Origin: Pancytospora philotis
Taxonomy: Eukaryota; Microsporidia
Length of the DNA stretch: 64,000 bases
Direction: 5' to 3'
NCBI GenBank assembly: GCA_023647555.1
Contig: JALRLY010000275.1
Coordinates: 140,957-204,956, forward strand
The notes under the pieces were generated by a model. It was not told the origin of the DNA. It worked only from the letters and a program-made list of their open reading frames with translations, and made no database searches. Below are positions 33,517 through 42,965 of this stretch, one piece after another. A program made the translations under genes and the position numbers. Position 1 is the first letter of the stretch. Each line of letters opens with the position of its first letter.

Positions 33517-33669
33517 ATGGAGAAGGAGAGCGACACGCACGACAACGACAATCTGGTCTCCGAGGTGTCCGAGCTGTTCCCGAACGGGGCACCGGAGCCG
33601 CCCGAGGACGAGTTCTCCGCCAACGAGGACTCCAAGAACAGCGAGAATTTTCGCAAGCAGATAGAATAA
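33517..33669 (+). CDS. Small acidic protein (50 aa)
   Basis: A 50-codon frame starting MEKESDTHDNDN, acidic throughout and ending ENFRKQIE. CTATTTAAACACC lies ~20 bases before the ATG, and the stop overlaps GAATAAATT, a typical local 3' end. The size and acidity, and an EDEFS...FRKQ tail, faintly recall the proteasome lid peptide Sem1/DSS1, but the conserved tryptophans of that family are absent. Coding status is likely because of codon composition and flanking signals; identity is open. Confidence 0.5.
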   Translation: MEKESDTHDNDNLVSEVSELFPNGAPEPPEDEFSANEDSKNSENFRKQIE

Positions 33670-34197
33670 ATTGTCTAGAATAACTCAGTGTTTGGGCTGG
33701 GCCGCGAAGGGCATTTTGCTTTTAAATCAACTGCTCTTGCTGCATTTTGAATTTTGAAGGGGAAGTGAGAGAAGTAAACACCGGGCGCTGGCTGTTGTAA
33801 AAATTGCTGTCGGAACATCGCGGCTATGCTATAGCGTCGAATGAACGGCAAGATGAGACCATTGGTCCTGCCTCATTCCAGTATGGGAATGCAAAACACT
33901 GGCTGATGCGCGCACGGGCATGTAGCAGCACTGACAAGAGCTCGCACTACAATGTACACGGTGTAGCGCGCCACCAACCAACAGAGCGGTTCCGTTCGTA
34001 CCATAGCAGCCGCTCTAATACAAAATTTTAGCACGAATATGGTTAATAGCACAAACAAAGCCGGAGGCTCAGACGGACCGCAAGTGACTATTCCATCAAA
34101 CATTAAACAGCGTCAATCAGCATTATTCTTGAATTGCTTAATTAGCGCACGATGTATTGCGTATTAAAAAATATAAGCGGGGCGCGCCGCCAGCCCC
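33670..34197. other. Intergenic region
   Basis: About 530 bases of lower GC without a supportable gene. ATTAAAAAATATAAGC at 34164-34179 is the AT-rich element before the thymidine kinase gene. Confidence 0.5.
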
Positions 34198-34854
34198 ATG
34201 GCGCAGCTCAGATTCGTGACCGGCCCGGTGGCCTGCGGCAAGACGCTAGAGCTCATCCTCAGCGCGTTCCAGCTGCAGTCCACGGCGGGGAAGCAGGGCG
34301 TGCGGGTGATGAAGCCGCTCATCGACACGCGCTTCGCGCAGGAGATCGTGCGCTCGGCCGCGGGGATCCAGATCGCCGTGACCGATCTGGTGTCGCCCAT
34401 CGACGATCTCATGGCGCTGGACTACGCGCGCGTGGTGAGCATCATCGTCGACGAGGCGCAGTTCTTCACGGTCAGGCAGATCGAGCAGCTGCGGCGCATA
34501 GCGACGGAAAGGGGCATCGACGTGACGTGCTTCGGGCTCCTCAAGGACTTCCGGTGCGCCATGTTCGAGACGTCGAAGCGGCTGCTGGAGCTGTGCGACG
34601 ACGTGCGTGTGGTCAAGGCCTTCTGCATGCTGTGCAACGAGCACGGCGCGGGCCGCCCACGCGATGCTGCGCAGGAGCGGGGCTCCGTGCCCAACGCTGC
34701 CACCGTGAGCATGAAGATCCAGCGCGTGGACGACCGGATCGTGCCCGTCGTGGACGGCGCCTCGATACAGATAGGCGGGATAGAGACCTTCATTCCCGTG
34801 TGCTACAGCTGCTTCGACTCGGCCACGGGCAATCTGTGCGCTAAAAATGCTTAA
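34198..34854 (+). CDS. TK: Thymidine kinase, type II
   Basis: A 218-residue salvage enzyme that phosphorylates thymidine to dTMP. The P-loop GPVACGKT (9-16), the Mg/ATP motif DEAQFF (85-90), the nucleoside-binding segment CFGLLKDFR (111-119) and the zinc cysteines C143-x2-C146 and C202-x2-C205 are all present. Such a kinase fits an intracellular parasite that relies on host nucleosides. CAGCCCC precedes the ATG, and CTAATAAATCC follows the stop within ~25 bases. Composition matches the housekeeping genes, so any ancient transfer is fully ameliorated. Confidence 0.93.
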   Translation: MAQLRFVTGPVACGKTLELILSAFQLQSTAGKQGVRVMKPLIDTRFAQEIVRSAAGIQIAVTDLVSPIDDLMALDYARVVSIIVDEAQFFTVRQIEQLRRIATERGIDVTCFGLLKDFRCAMFETSKRLLELCDDVRVVKAFCMLCNEHGAGRPRDAAQERGSVPNAATVSMKIQRVDDRIVPVVDGASIQIGGIETFIPVCYSCFDSATGNLCAKNA

Positions 34855-35057
34855 GTGAGCGTATTCGGCTTCTAATAAATCCTCGTGCTATGAACGTTTC
34901 TGCGTGTCTGTGTATCAGCATTATTCTCAGCTTTGTAGCAGGTGTACCCGTATTTTGATGTTGAATGCAACAACACTGCTCTTATCGCCCTCCATCACCA
35001 TATCGAGAATCCCAACAGTTCACATGGAAATTTAAAAGACGCCGCCGGGGCACCCCA

Positions 35058-35579
35058 ATGGCCGAGTTCCGCTTCGACTTCCAGGACTACCTCGAGAACG
35101 CGCTGCAGCTCTCGGAGACCAAGCACATCTACTGTCAGGCGTACCAGAAGGACCAGTGCCGCGACCCGCGCTGCAAGCTCATCCACATCAAGTTGGCCAC
35201 GGCCGTCGTTTGCAAGCACTGGCTGCGCGGGCTGTGCAAGAAGAACGAGCGCTGCGAGTTCCTGCACGAGTACAACCTCAAGAAGATGCCGGAGTGCTTC
35301 TTCTTCAACGTCTACGGCGTGTGCAACAACAACGAGTGCCTCTTCCTCCACGTCAAGCCGGAGTCTGTCGCGCGCGAGTGCATCTGGTACCGCCGCGGCT
35401 TCTGCAAGAACGGGCCGAACTGCAAGAACAAGCACATCCGCGCGAATCTCTGCTGGAACTACTACGCCGGCTTCTGCAAGAACGGCCCGGACTGCCCGCT
35501 GGGCCACCCGAAGTTCGAGCTGCGCTACAACGAGATCACCGATGCCGATGTCATCAAGAAGCCGCTGGCGGGCCGGTGA
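35058..35579 (+). CDS. YTH1: Yth1/CPSF30 mRNA 3'-end processing factor
   Basis: A 173-residue protein made almost entirely of five CCCH zinc fingers, each C-x7/8-C-x4/5-C-x3-H: CQAYQKDQCRDPRCKLIH, CKHWLRGLCKKNERCEFLH, CFFFNVYGVCNNNECLFLH, CIWYRRGFCKNGPNCKNKH and CWNYYAGFCKNGPDCPLGH. This number and spacing are diagnostic of Yth1/CPSF30, the subunit that binds the AAUAAA polyadenylation signal. This is consistent with the AATAAA seen after most genes here. The C-terminal zinc knuckle of animal CPSF30 is absent, as in yeast. The start follows CACCCCA; AAATTTAAAAG lies ~30 bases upstream. Confidence 0.95.
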   Translation: MAEFRFDFQDYLENALQLSETKHIYCQAYQKDQCRDPRCKLIHIKLATAVVCKHWLRGLCKKNERCEFLHEYNLKKMPECFFFNVYGVCNNNECLFLHVKPESVARECIWYRRGFCKNGPNCKNKHIRANLCWNYYAGFCKNGPDCPLGHPKFELRYNEITDADVIKKPLAGR

Positions 35580-35663
35580 GCGCTGTCTTTAATAAATCGT
35601 GTTTGCTGCTTTTTTATGGTGTAGATGGCCCATGTGCTGTGCTGGCATGCCACGTTAAAAGGC

Positions 35664-35668
35664 AAAAA
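35664..35668 (-). terminator. RNA polymerase III T-tract
   Basis: On the minus strand five T residues begin two bases after the tRNA discriminator base. Confidence 0.7.
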
Positions 35669-35742
35669 TGCTCCGTCGGGGACTCGAACCCCGGACCTTC
35701 GCATTATTAGTGCGACGCGCTAACCAACTGAGCCAACAGAGC
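35669..35742 (-). tRNA. tRNA-Ile (anticodon AAT)
   Basis: A 74-nt cloverleaf on the minus strand. The acceptor arms GCTCTGT and ACGGAGC pair with one G-T. The anticodon stem TCGCA/TGCGA encloses the loop CTAATAA, giving anticodon AAT. The T arm is CGGGG-TTCGAGT-CCCCG. The D arm GCTC-AGTTGGTTA-GCGC has one mismatched pair. No intron is present and CCA is not encoded. AAT is normally edited to IAT, reading AUU/AUC/AUA. Confidence 0.95.
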
Positions 35743-35938
35743 TGACAACTCAGCTTAATACCAACAGGTTGTATCAAAGTTGTGACTGTCGGTGCCGTGC
35801 GGCCATTTCCTCATGTTCGCCCGGGCCTTAATCGCTGGCGTCTTCAAACTCGCCCATGAACGCCGTGCTAGTTGATTGGCTGCTCGGTAAAGGGGCGCAC
35901 TCCTTTTGCAGATAACTAAAACGGGCGGCAGGCGCGCA

Positions 35939-37240
35939 ATGGCCTGGTACAGCGGCCTGCTCTCTACGAAGTGCAGGTCACAGGACGCGGAGACCGCGTA
36001 CTACCCGTCGCGCGTCTACAGGCGGATCCTCTGCTCGCGGCAGCACTGCACGGAGGCGTGCAGCAAGCCCAACTACGACTCGTTCAAGTACTGGGCCGTG
36101 TTCCTCGCCGTGCAGCCGGTCAACCGGGAGATCCTGCTGATCAACCTGAGCACGCTGCCCGACTGTCTGCGCTTTGGGATGTACAGGCATCTTCTGGCGC
36201 GGCAGGGCGGCGCGGGCCAGCTGCCCGAAAACGAGCAATTCAACCGCTATTTCAGCAGCGCAGGTGCATCAGTGGCCAAAGACAAAGGTGAACAGGAGCA
36301 GGAGGATACAAGAAGAAATCAGGATCAGCCAGACGAACAGCGATCTGCAGACTACGAGCTCGCCGTTGCGCAATCTGATGATGACAGCGCCGTAGCGCGG
36401 GAGATTCTGCTGCTCATCGACTATTTTGCGTACGACAAGCCGGAGACTGTGTTCAGAATCTACAAGGCGCTTGAGCGCAGATACCAAGTAGGTAAAGATA
36501 TGCTCAAAGTAATCATCATGCTGCTGAATATGAAGGGCTCGGACCCCGAGACTGTTCTCTGCATTTGCCTGCGGCTGATCCAGCACCACGGTCTGTTAGA
36601 TGTGATTGCGGACGATCAGCAGACGGACACTGCGAGCAGTGAAGGCCGAGCCGCAGATGAGTCGACGAGTGATGTTTCAGATAAAGCGGATGTCGAAGAA
36701 CAGCCACACCACACTCCCCAGACTGGCAGTGTAGATGGCAACCAATCAGCGCAATCAGCTGCGCAACCAATTGAAAGGGGCATCAGCAATGAGGACATCC
36801 AGGCGATCTATTCAATCATCTTCAGTGATAAAATAGACGTATTCGTGCAGATCACTGACCTGGTGGCCGCTCTGAACTGCTCGTACACGCAGGTCGTGGA
36901 GCAGGCAGCCAAGTTCTCGCAGTTCAGCCAGCCGAGCGAGATCCTGACTGTGCTCGCCTCGCGCCTTAATAACCAGTACTACAAGGACCTGTTTGATGCA
37001 GCAGCACCGCCCACGCCTGCGGCCCGCGAGGACACCGCCGAGACCTACTTTGATTTCCTGATAATCCAGAACGAGCTGATCAAGGCGCAGGAGAACATCA
37101 AAAAAGAGTTGGGCGAGCAGATTGCCGAACTAGAGAGGGAGAATAGGCGGCTGGTTGATGAGCAAAAAGAGATGAACAAGGCGCTTGCCGAGATGAAAGA
37201 AGGTGTCCATAAATCGGTGGAAGAGAAGAGAAGCGCGTAG
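35939..37240 (+). CDS. Protein of unknown function with C-terminal coiled coil (433 aa)
   Basis: Not recognised. The N-terminal ~85 residues contain a Cys/Tyr-rich compact segment (YRRILCSRQHCTEACSKPNY) followed by a hydrophobic patch (LLINLSTLPDCLRFGMYRHL). Two acidic low-complexity linkers (~residues 120-145 and 225-275) separate helical blocks with hydrophobic periodicity (KDMLKVIIMLLNMKGSDPET). The C-terminus from ~375 is a classic coiled coil (ELGEQIAELERENRRLVDEQ). There is no signal peptide or membrane span. The start at 35939 is chosen as the ATG after GCAGGCGCGCA; an in-frame extension of 11 codons upstream is possible. Probably a cytoskeletal or scaffold protein, but that is inference. 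Confidence 0.72.
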   Translation: MAWYSGLLSTKCRSQDAETAYYPSRVYRRILCSRQHCTEACSKPNYDSFKYWAVFLAVQPVNREILLINLSTLPDCLRFGMYRHLLARQGGAGQLPENEQFNRYFSSAGASVAKDKGEQEQEDTRRNQDQPDEQRSADYELAVAQSDDDSAVAREILLLIDYFAYDKPETVFRIYKALERRYQVGKDMLKVIIMLLNMKGSDPETVLCICLRLIQHHGLLDVIADDQQTDTASSEGRAADESTSDVSDKADVEEQPHHTPQTGSVDGNQSAQSAAQPIERGISNEDIQAIYSIIFSDKIDVFVQITDLVAALNCSYTQVVEQAAKFSQFSQPSEILTVLASRLNNQYYKDLFDAAAPPTPAAREDTAETYFDFLIIQNELIKAQENIKKELGEQIAELERENRRLVDEQKEMNKALAEMKEGVHKSVEEKRSA

Positions 37241-37470
37241 CTATCATAAGTTTGTTAAATAAAGTGCTTTATTGTGTAATTTTACAAGATGTGATCTTAT
37301 GTGCATTTGATGTTTGTGCGCTTAATTTTATATTGAACTAGGCCCAGCATTAGTGTAGAAAGCGCCCGTAAGATAGCCATTACTGCATCACCGCTTTATA
37401 AGCAGCCCACGCTACGAACCAAATCAAGCTTAAACGCACTGCATCCATCCGCGCAAAATTTATCGATCCC

Positions 37471-40461
37471 ATGTTCGTGAAGGCGCTGCACCTAACCAAC
37501 TTCAGGAGCTTCCGGACGGAGCAGACCATCGAGTTCGGGGAGAAGAACGTGATACTCGGCAAGAACGGCTCCGGGAAGTCGAACCTGCTGGCGGCGATCT
37601 GGGCGATATTTCTGCAGGAGGGCGATCTGCGGCCGCAGTACGGCGGCGACGAGGGCACGAGCCGGGTGTGCGTGGACATAGACAACCGCGAGAAGCGCTT
37701 CCCGCTGCCCGCGCAGTTTTCCCTGGCGGCCGAGTGGCGGCACGGCGCCGTGGTGTACTACTGCGACGGCCGCGCGATTTCCCGCGAGGAGCTGCGCGGG
37801 CTGATCGAGAATGCCGGGCTTGCTGGCGAGAGCATCGTGCGCCAGGGCATGGTGAATGCGCTTGCCGAGATGGGCGGCGAGGAGCGCTTCTGCTTTCTCG
37901 GGCGCGTTGCCGGGGCCGTGCAGTACGAGAGGAACCGCGAGGAGGCCGAGCGGTGCCTCAACGAGGAGGGCGAGGCCAAGATCGAGGAGATGCTCGAGCA
38001 GCTCGACCTGGCTGGCGAGCAGAACGATGCGGCGCGCAGAAGACGCAGCGAGTACCGCGAGCTGAGCGACAGGAAGGCGCGGGCCGAGTACGGGATGATG
38101 TGTGCTGAGCTGCGCGAGATGACCGAGGAGATCGAGCGGCTCGCGGCGGAGGACGGGCGCGCGGTGCAGTTTGCTGATGGGCCTGCGATGGAGAACGGGC
38201 GCAACGCCCTCGGTGACGACACGCTTGCCAACTACGAGCTGAGAGAGTGCCGCGACAGGGTCTGCCAGGTGCGGCGGGAGATCGACGGGCTCGAGAGCTA
38301 CGTGGGCGAGGCTGGCGCTGCTTGCGAGCGTGTGTTCTGTGACAAGGAGAATCCGGTGGCAGCGAATGCGGCCAAGGGCAAAGATGCCGGAGCGCTGCTA
38401 GAGCTCGAGAGACAGCGCGAGAGCTGCGCAAAGCAAACCGAGGAGCTGAGGCGGCGGATGGAAGCCGCGCAGACAAAGGCTGATGGGCTTGCAAGCCGGG
38501 AGAAGGAGCTCTACACGTACCTCAAGGCTGTGAAGTATTTCGAGGCGATGGGGCGCGCAAAGGAGGACCAGGGCGAGCTTGCAAAGCGCCTGGAGGCCAA
38601 GCGCAGTGAGATCGAGGCTGTCCGCCGCGGTACCGAGTGCCGGCCCGCCGTGGTCGACCGCGCAGCGCTGATGGCCGAGAGGAAGAGCCTGTGGAACAAG
38701 GAGATGCGTTTGAAGGAGGAACTGAAGGAGCTGAAGGACGTGGAGAAGCGCCTGAACGGCAAGATGCTTTACATTGGAAAGCAGGCGGTGAACGTGTTTG
38801 AGCAGCTGAGGGGCCAGCCGGGCGTGCTCGGGAATGTCTTTTCTATCTTCAATGTTCCGAAGGACATCGAGGAGGTGTTCGATGCCGTGGCGCAGGCCAG
38901 CCTATTTTGGATCATCGTGGAGGACAGCGCAACGGCTGCGCGTCTGGCTGAGAGCGTCGACGGCCGTGCCACGTTCGGTGCGCTGGATGTTATTAACGAG
39001 AGGGCTAGAAAGCGCAAACAGAGCCAGCCGCTCGATGATCCCCGTTTGATCAAACTTTCTGACTCCATCAAGTGCGAGCCAAAGTTTCAGAGCCTGTTGG
39101 AGGCCGTCTGCAAGGATTTCTATTTATGCGCCGATTTGAAGCTGGCGCTGGAGCTGTCCGGGCAGTACGGGATCAACGCGGTCACCATGGATGGGGATGT
39201 GGTGCGCAAGAGCGGGCTCATCACCGGCGGCTACGAGAAGAGCCAGGATGTGGCGCACGAGCTGCGCGGCTGCAGTGCGCAGATCGCCCGGGCGGAGCGG
39301 GCGCTGGTGCGGATCGGGCGCTCCATCAAGGAGATCGATGCGCGGCTCAGCACCGAGCACGGCGAGGAGACCAGCAGCGAGCGCATCCTCGAGGATCTGA
39401 TGGCCGTGGAGATGTATCTGCGGTGGAAGCTCGGGGACGGGCCCGCGGTCGGTGCCACTGAGCAGGCCAGGATGAACGCGACTGCGGAGTATAAGAGCGT
39501 TGCTGAGAAGCTTCCGCAGGCGAAGTACGACGCTGCCGTGAGCGGCGACACGCTTGCCAAGGCAGCTGCTAAGCAGCGCCGGATCGAAGCCGTGCTCGAG
39601 AAGGCTGCCCGGCTCGATGCGCTGCGCAGTGAGCTTGTGCAGCTGCGTGAGAAGGAGCAGCAGCTGATCGAAACAGCGTACGGCCGGCGCGTTGCCCAAC
39701 CGGGGGACTGCAGTGCCGAGGCGCGGCAGCAGCGCCGCCACATGCTGATCGATCGGCGGAGCGTGCTGGCTAAGAGGGCGGGCATCACAGATTTCAGGAG
39801 CGTGGAGGCCCCGCGGAGCAAGGACGCGCTCATTGCTGAGCTGAAGCACATCAAGGAGGAGCTGAAGCAGTACCATGGCTTTGACCGGCTCGAGCTGTCC
39901 GAGCACGCCGAGGGCGAGCGCGGGGCGTTCCGCGCGCAGCTGCAGGCGGTCCGTGGCAACAAGGAGCGCATCCGCAGGCTGATCCAGGCCCTGGACAGCA
40001 AGAAGGAGCAGACGATCCAGCTGACCTTCTCCATGGTCGCCCAGAACTACTCGTACTATTTCAAGCGGATCACCGGCTATGCCTCTGAGCTCGTGCTGTC
40101 AGGCAGCGATGATGCGCAGCGGCGCAGCATTGAACTGGCTGTGAATGGCGCGGTGGTGAACAACGCGCTGCTGAGCGGCGGGCAGAAGACCGCCGTGGCG
40201 CTCTCGCTGATTCTGGCCGTGCAGAAGAACGACCCGTCGCCTTTCTACCTGTTCGATGAGGTCGATGCGAATCTGGATGCCGCCCACCGAGCGCGCGTTT
40301 ATGAGATCATCGGTGAGGAAACGGCCCAGTACTTCATCACCAGCTTTAAGGAAGAGAGTATACGGTGCGGGGACCGCTTCTACGGGATCGCCACTTCTGA
40401 GAAAGAGAGCTTTGTGGGCGAAATTGACCGCACTCTCGCGCTGGAGACGGTGCGCTTCTGA
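37471..40461 (+). CDS. SMC3: SMC3 cohesin ATPase subunit
   Basis: A 996-residue SMC protein: Walker A GKNGSGKS (30-37) in the N-terminal half, long coiled coils (~150-430 and ~590-850), a hinge (~430-590, with GVLGNVFSIFNVPKDIEEVF), and a C-terminal half with the signature NALLSGGQKTAVALSLILAV and Walker B FYLFDEVDANLD. The block ESIVRQGMVNALAEMGGEER (compare YYIVKQGKINQMA) and the FITTSF-like FITSFKEES identify it as SMC3 and not SMC1/2/4. It is ~200 residues shorter than the yeast protein, mainly in the coils. AAAATTTATCGATCCC directly precedes the ATG. Confidence 0.95.
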   Translation: MFVKALHLTNFRSFRTEQTIEFGEKNVILGKNGSGKSNLLAAIWAIFLQEGDLRPQYGGDEGTSRVCVDIDNREKRFPLPAQFSLAAEWRHGAVVYYCDGRAISREELRGLIENAGLAGESIVRQGMVNALAEMGGEERFCFLGRVAGAVQYERNREEAERCLNEEGEAKIEEMLEQLDLAGEQNDAARRRRSEYRELSDRKARAEYGMMCAELREMTEEIERLAAEDGRAVQFADGPAMENGRNALGDDTLANYELRECRDRVCQVRREIDGLESYVGEAGAACERVFCDKENPVAANAAKGKDAGALLELERQRESCAKQTEELRRRMEAAQTKADGLASREKELYTYLKAVKYFEAMGRAKEDQGELAKRLEAKRSEIEAVRRGTECRPAVVDRAALMAERKSLWNKEMRLKEELKELKDVEKRLNGKMLYIGKQAVNVFEQLRGQPGVLGNVFSIFNVPKDIEEVFDAVAQASLFWIIVEDSATAARLAESVDGRATFGALDVINERARKRKQSQPLDDPRLIKLSDSIKCEPKFQSLLEAVCKDFYLCADLKLALELSGQYGINAVTMDGDVVRKSGLITGGYEKSQDVAHELRGCSAQIARAERALVRIGRSIKEIDARLSTEHGEETSSERILEDLMAVEMYLRWKLGDGPAVGATEQARMNATAEYKSVAEKLPQAKYDAAVSGDTLAKAAAKQRRIEAVLEKAARLDALRSELVQLREKEQQLIETAYGRRVAQPGDCSAEARQQRRHMLIDRRSVLAKRAGITDFRSVEAPRSKDALIAELKHIKEELKQYHGFDRLELSEHAEGERGAFRAQLQAVRGNKERIRRLIQALDSKKEQTIQLTFSMVAQNYSYYFKRITGYASELVLSGSDDAQRRSIELAVNGAVVNNALLSGGQKTAVALSLILAVQKNDPSPFYLFDEVDANLDAAHRARVYEIIGEETAQYFITSFKEESIRCGDRFYGIATSEKESFVGEIDRTLALETVRF

Positions 40462-40749
40462 ATTGATGCATTGCGATCAGAAGCGCGGCGGGGATCTATT
40501 GTCCTATGAAAGCTGATGGATATTAAATTTAATAGCGTAGCATGTGAACCTGTTTTATCATTGTATGGATGTGGCATGGGTGTAGGATGCAGCACTTGAT
40601 AGATTATTGACATGGTTGATAGCCGCGCAATATTCATTTATTAAGCTAGAATGGCACAGCGTAAATTAGGCTGTATTACCTCAGTAATTTATAAAATGAA
40701 TTAATTTACTCGAGACAACCATATAAAGAGCGTAAAGACAAGCCCATCT

Positions 40750-41340
40750 ATGCAGCCTCGGCCATTGCTTGCTCTTTTTATACTTCTGGACAGCACTCGT
40801 GCAATGCCATTGCTGGACCGCATCAGAGGGCTCTTCTGTGATGCGACTAGCGCAGGCCGGTTCAGAAAGAATCGCTATACACTATTGGATGAGGATGGAG
40901 GCCCTAGTAGTAAACAACCAGCCAACACTACGGATGATATCGATGATGCGCCGACAGTTCTCCGGTGTACTTTCAGACACCGCGCCTATACAAGCGCCGA
41001 AAAGGTCCAGCCTACGAAACGATTTGGCCGTGTGGAAGTGAGGTGTCGCACAGCTGGCTTGGACGAGCGGCCAGTGAGCAAAAATCCGCGTGGCGCTGAA
41101 GAGAACAACGATCAACAAGCCGCTGCCATTTCGAGAGCTCCAAGTAGAAGAGAGTCACTCAGAGCCGCAGAAGAGCCGGCTATAAAGTCGTCGAAAGAGC
41201 AGACTGCTGTTATAGAAAATATAGCAGACCCGTTCGAAGGTTCAAATAGGCTGACGTGTGATTGCTCAAAATATCGATGTCTATCAAGTACAGAAGCTGT
41301 GAAGGTGGAGAAAATTGCGGATGATCATTATTTTGAATAA
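40750..41340 (+). CDS. Small secreted, basic and disordered protein (196 aa)
   Basis: Orphan frame with an N-terminal signal peptide (QPRPLLALFILLDSTRA) and a polar, charged, probably disordered remainder with a Cys pair late (LTCDCSKYRC). The stop overlaps GAATAAACA, supporting a real transcript. There is no AAATTT element, only CCCATCT before the ATG. Codon use is less GC-rich than in SMC3 next door, like the island genes. It could be an exported effector-like protein or a spore-coat component; no homology is recognised. Confidence 0.6.
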   Translation: MQPRPLLALFILLDSTRAMPLLDRIRGLFCDATSAGRFRKNRYTLLDEDGGPSSKQPANTTDDIDDAPTVLRCTFRHRAYTSAEKVQPTKRFGRVEVRCRTAGLDERPVSKNPRGAEENNDQQAAAISRAPSRRESLRAAEEPAIKSSKEQTAVIENIADPFEGSNRLTCDCSKYRCLSSTEAVKVEKIADDHYFE

Positions 41341-41854
41341 ACATCCTGTTCAGTCCTTATTTCTAGGCTCTATCATGTGTTTTAATATCTCAGCTCCTTG
41401 ATTTAGCGATAGCACTAACAGTACGTGACATGGAATGCTGCATGCTGAGCTGTATTTCACTTTAAATGTTCATACAGAGTTGCTGTGCCTTTTGCACTCA
41501 CTTGGCGAGTAATTAGAAGACCAGCTTAGCGTCATACGTACACTAAGAATCTACAAACGTTGTGAAAATGCCGGCTGCAAGACCAGAGCGCGCACCACCC
41601 AGCGTCGAAAATTTTAGAACTTTTTTATGATCGGTTACATCAGAGTCTGATGCTTTTCATCATAGAACTGATGACTGGAAGATAGAGAACTTGGAGGAAA
41701 TCTAGCGTGTAATTGCGGCACGGGTCCCGTGCACGCGAAGCTTAGCACAGGGGCGTACGCACTTAGTAGCGTTCAAAATTAGGTGGAACGCTCTGCTCTG
41801 CATAATGCAGCTCCATTTGGGGCTAGACAGGCAAGCTGTTAAAGAAATAAAACT
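41341..41854. other. Intergenic region
   Basis: About 510 bases with no gene, RNA or repeat that I can support. Confidence 0.5.
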
Positions 41855-42397
41855 TTATTTATCCTTGGCACTCTCCGCTTTGCTGCTCTTTTCGTCCTCA
41901 CTCATCTTGCTGCTGCTCTTCACAGCGCTGGCTGTCGAGCGCGCAGCAGCCCGCGCGGCCTGCTCGATGCGGTTGCCCATCTCGAGGTACTCGGCGGGGA
42001 TCTTCGAGAAGACGGAGCTGTAGACCTGCTCCGCATTGTCGGGGCTGGCGGCGGCCCACATCACGAGTGCGAGCTTGCCGATGTTGAAGAGCGGAATGCA
42101 CCTACCCAGGCCGATGGACTCGGCGATGAAGAGGAGCACGAAGAGCGAGAGCACGATGACGTGCTTGCGCATGTCGGCCGGGCGCGGCGCCATCGAGCGC
42201 AGGCTGCTCATCACCTCGCGCAGCGTCAGGACCGCGAGCATGGCGTTCGAGATCGCGGGGCCCATCGGCGTCTTCTGTATGACGATGAAGGCGAGGGCCG
42301 CCAGTGCTGCTGCGATGTACAGCGGCGCGATGTGCGTCTGCTGCGACAGGTACTGGATGTAGGGGACCGAGTTGATTTGTGCCGCTAATTTTTCCAT
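41855..42397 (-). CDS. YOP1: Yop1/REEP5-family ER membrane-shaping protein
   Basis: A 180-residue protein with the DP1/TB2/HVA22 layout: an amphipathic N-terminus (PYIQYLSQQTHIAPLYIA), a first hairpin (ALAALAFIVIQKT...AVLTLREVMSSL), a second hairpin (HVIVLSLFVLLFIAESIGLG and IPLFNIGKLALVMWAAAS, where Yop1 has WIPFYFLFKVLFLIYLALP), then a helical cytosolic tail (NAEQVYSSVFSKIPAEYLEM) and a Lys/Ser-rich end. The family stabilises curved ER tubules. CAGCCCCCAT precedes the ATG, with AAATTTCTG further up. Confidence 0.85.
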   Translation of the reverse strand: MEKLAAQINSVPYIQYLSQQTHIAPLYIAAALAALAFIVIQKTPMGPAISNAMLAVLTLREVMSSLRSMAPRPADMRKHVIVLSLFVLLFIAESIGLGRCIPLFNIGKLALVMWAAASPDNAEQVYSSVFSKIPAEYLEMGNRIEQAARAAARSTASAVKSSSKMSEDEKSSKAESAKDK

Positions 42398-42965
42398 ATG
42401 GGGGCTGGCGCACAGAAATTTATTCGGCGATCAGCGGCGGCGATTGTTGATGGCGTTTCAGTGCAGCAAGCAGCGAATGCAAATGTGTGCATGCTGCCAA
42501 GGTAGAGGAATGAAATGGAGATGATCTTTCATCCGAGAATACCTATCTGATGAGGTATTATTCACAGCAGCCACCGAGTAAGTTCGATAGAGCGCTAGGA
42601 ACAGCGCATATGGCTTCAGCAAAGCACATCTGCGAGCATGCTCAAACTTACAAGGCTTTTATAGAATAGCTGCAATAGCTAGCACAGATATTAGCATTAC
42701 TTAATTTATGCAGCACCTACAATAGATTGAAGCTGTAGGATAATAGTGGTCTATACTGCGCAAAATTTGTGCTGAGCCTGAGACGCGTAAAATGAAAATT
42801 TTTAGCTTTTCATATCTCGCGTTTCTCGCTGTTTATGATGCACAAATAGGCATGGTCATAGTGGCTAAGCTGAATGGTACAATCCATTAGCTGAGTTTAT
42901 ATTGCATTGGACGGCGCACGTGTCAGAATCCTGTGAGTCAGAATACGTGCCAATTTTTAGCCCCT
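42398..42965. other. Intergenic region between YOP1 and GWT1
   Basis: About 570 bases between divergent starts. It contains a possible 32-codon frame (42792-42890) preceded by AAAATTTGTGC. AATTTTTAGCCCCT at 42952-42965 is the GWT1 promoter signal. Confidence 0.5.
42792..42890 (+). CDS. Possible 32-aa signal-peptide-like ORF
   Basis: MKIFSFSYLAFLAVYDAQIG reads as a signal peptide followed by only about a dozen residues. AAAATTTGTGC at 42762-42772 lies ~20 bases before the ATG at the normal distance, but CCC is absent. It could be the surviving 5' end of a decayed secreted-protein gene, a micro-protein, or chance. Confidence 0.22.
   Translation: MKIFSFSYLAFLAVYDAQIGMVIVAKLNGTIH

Noticed and set aside
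33517..33669. Sem1/DSS1 proteasome subunit
   Set aside because: Acidic and of about the right size, but the conserved Trp-containing motifs are absent; left as an unassigned small acidic protein.
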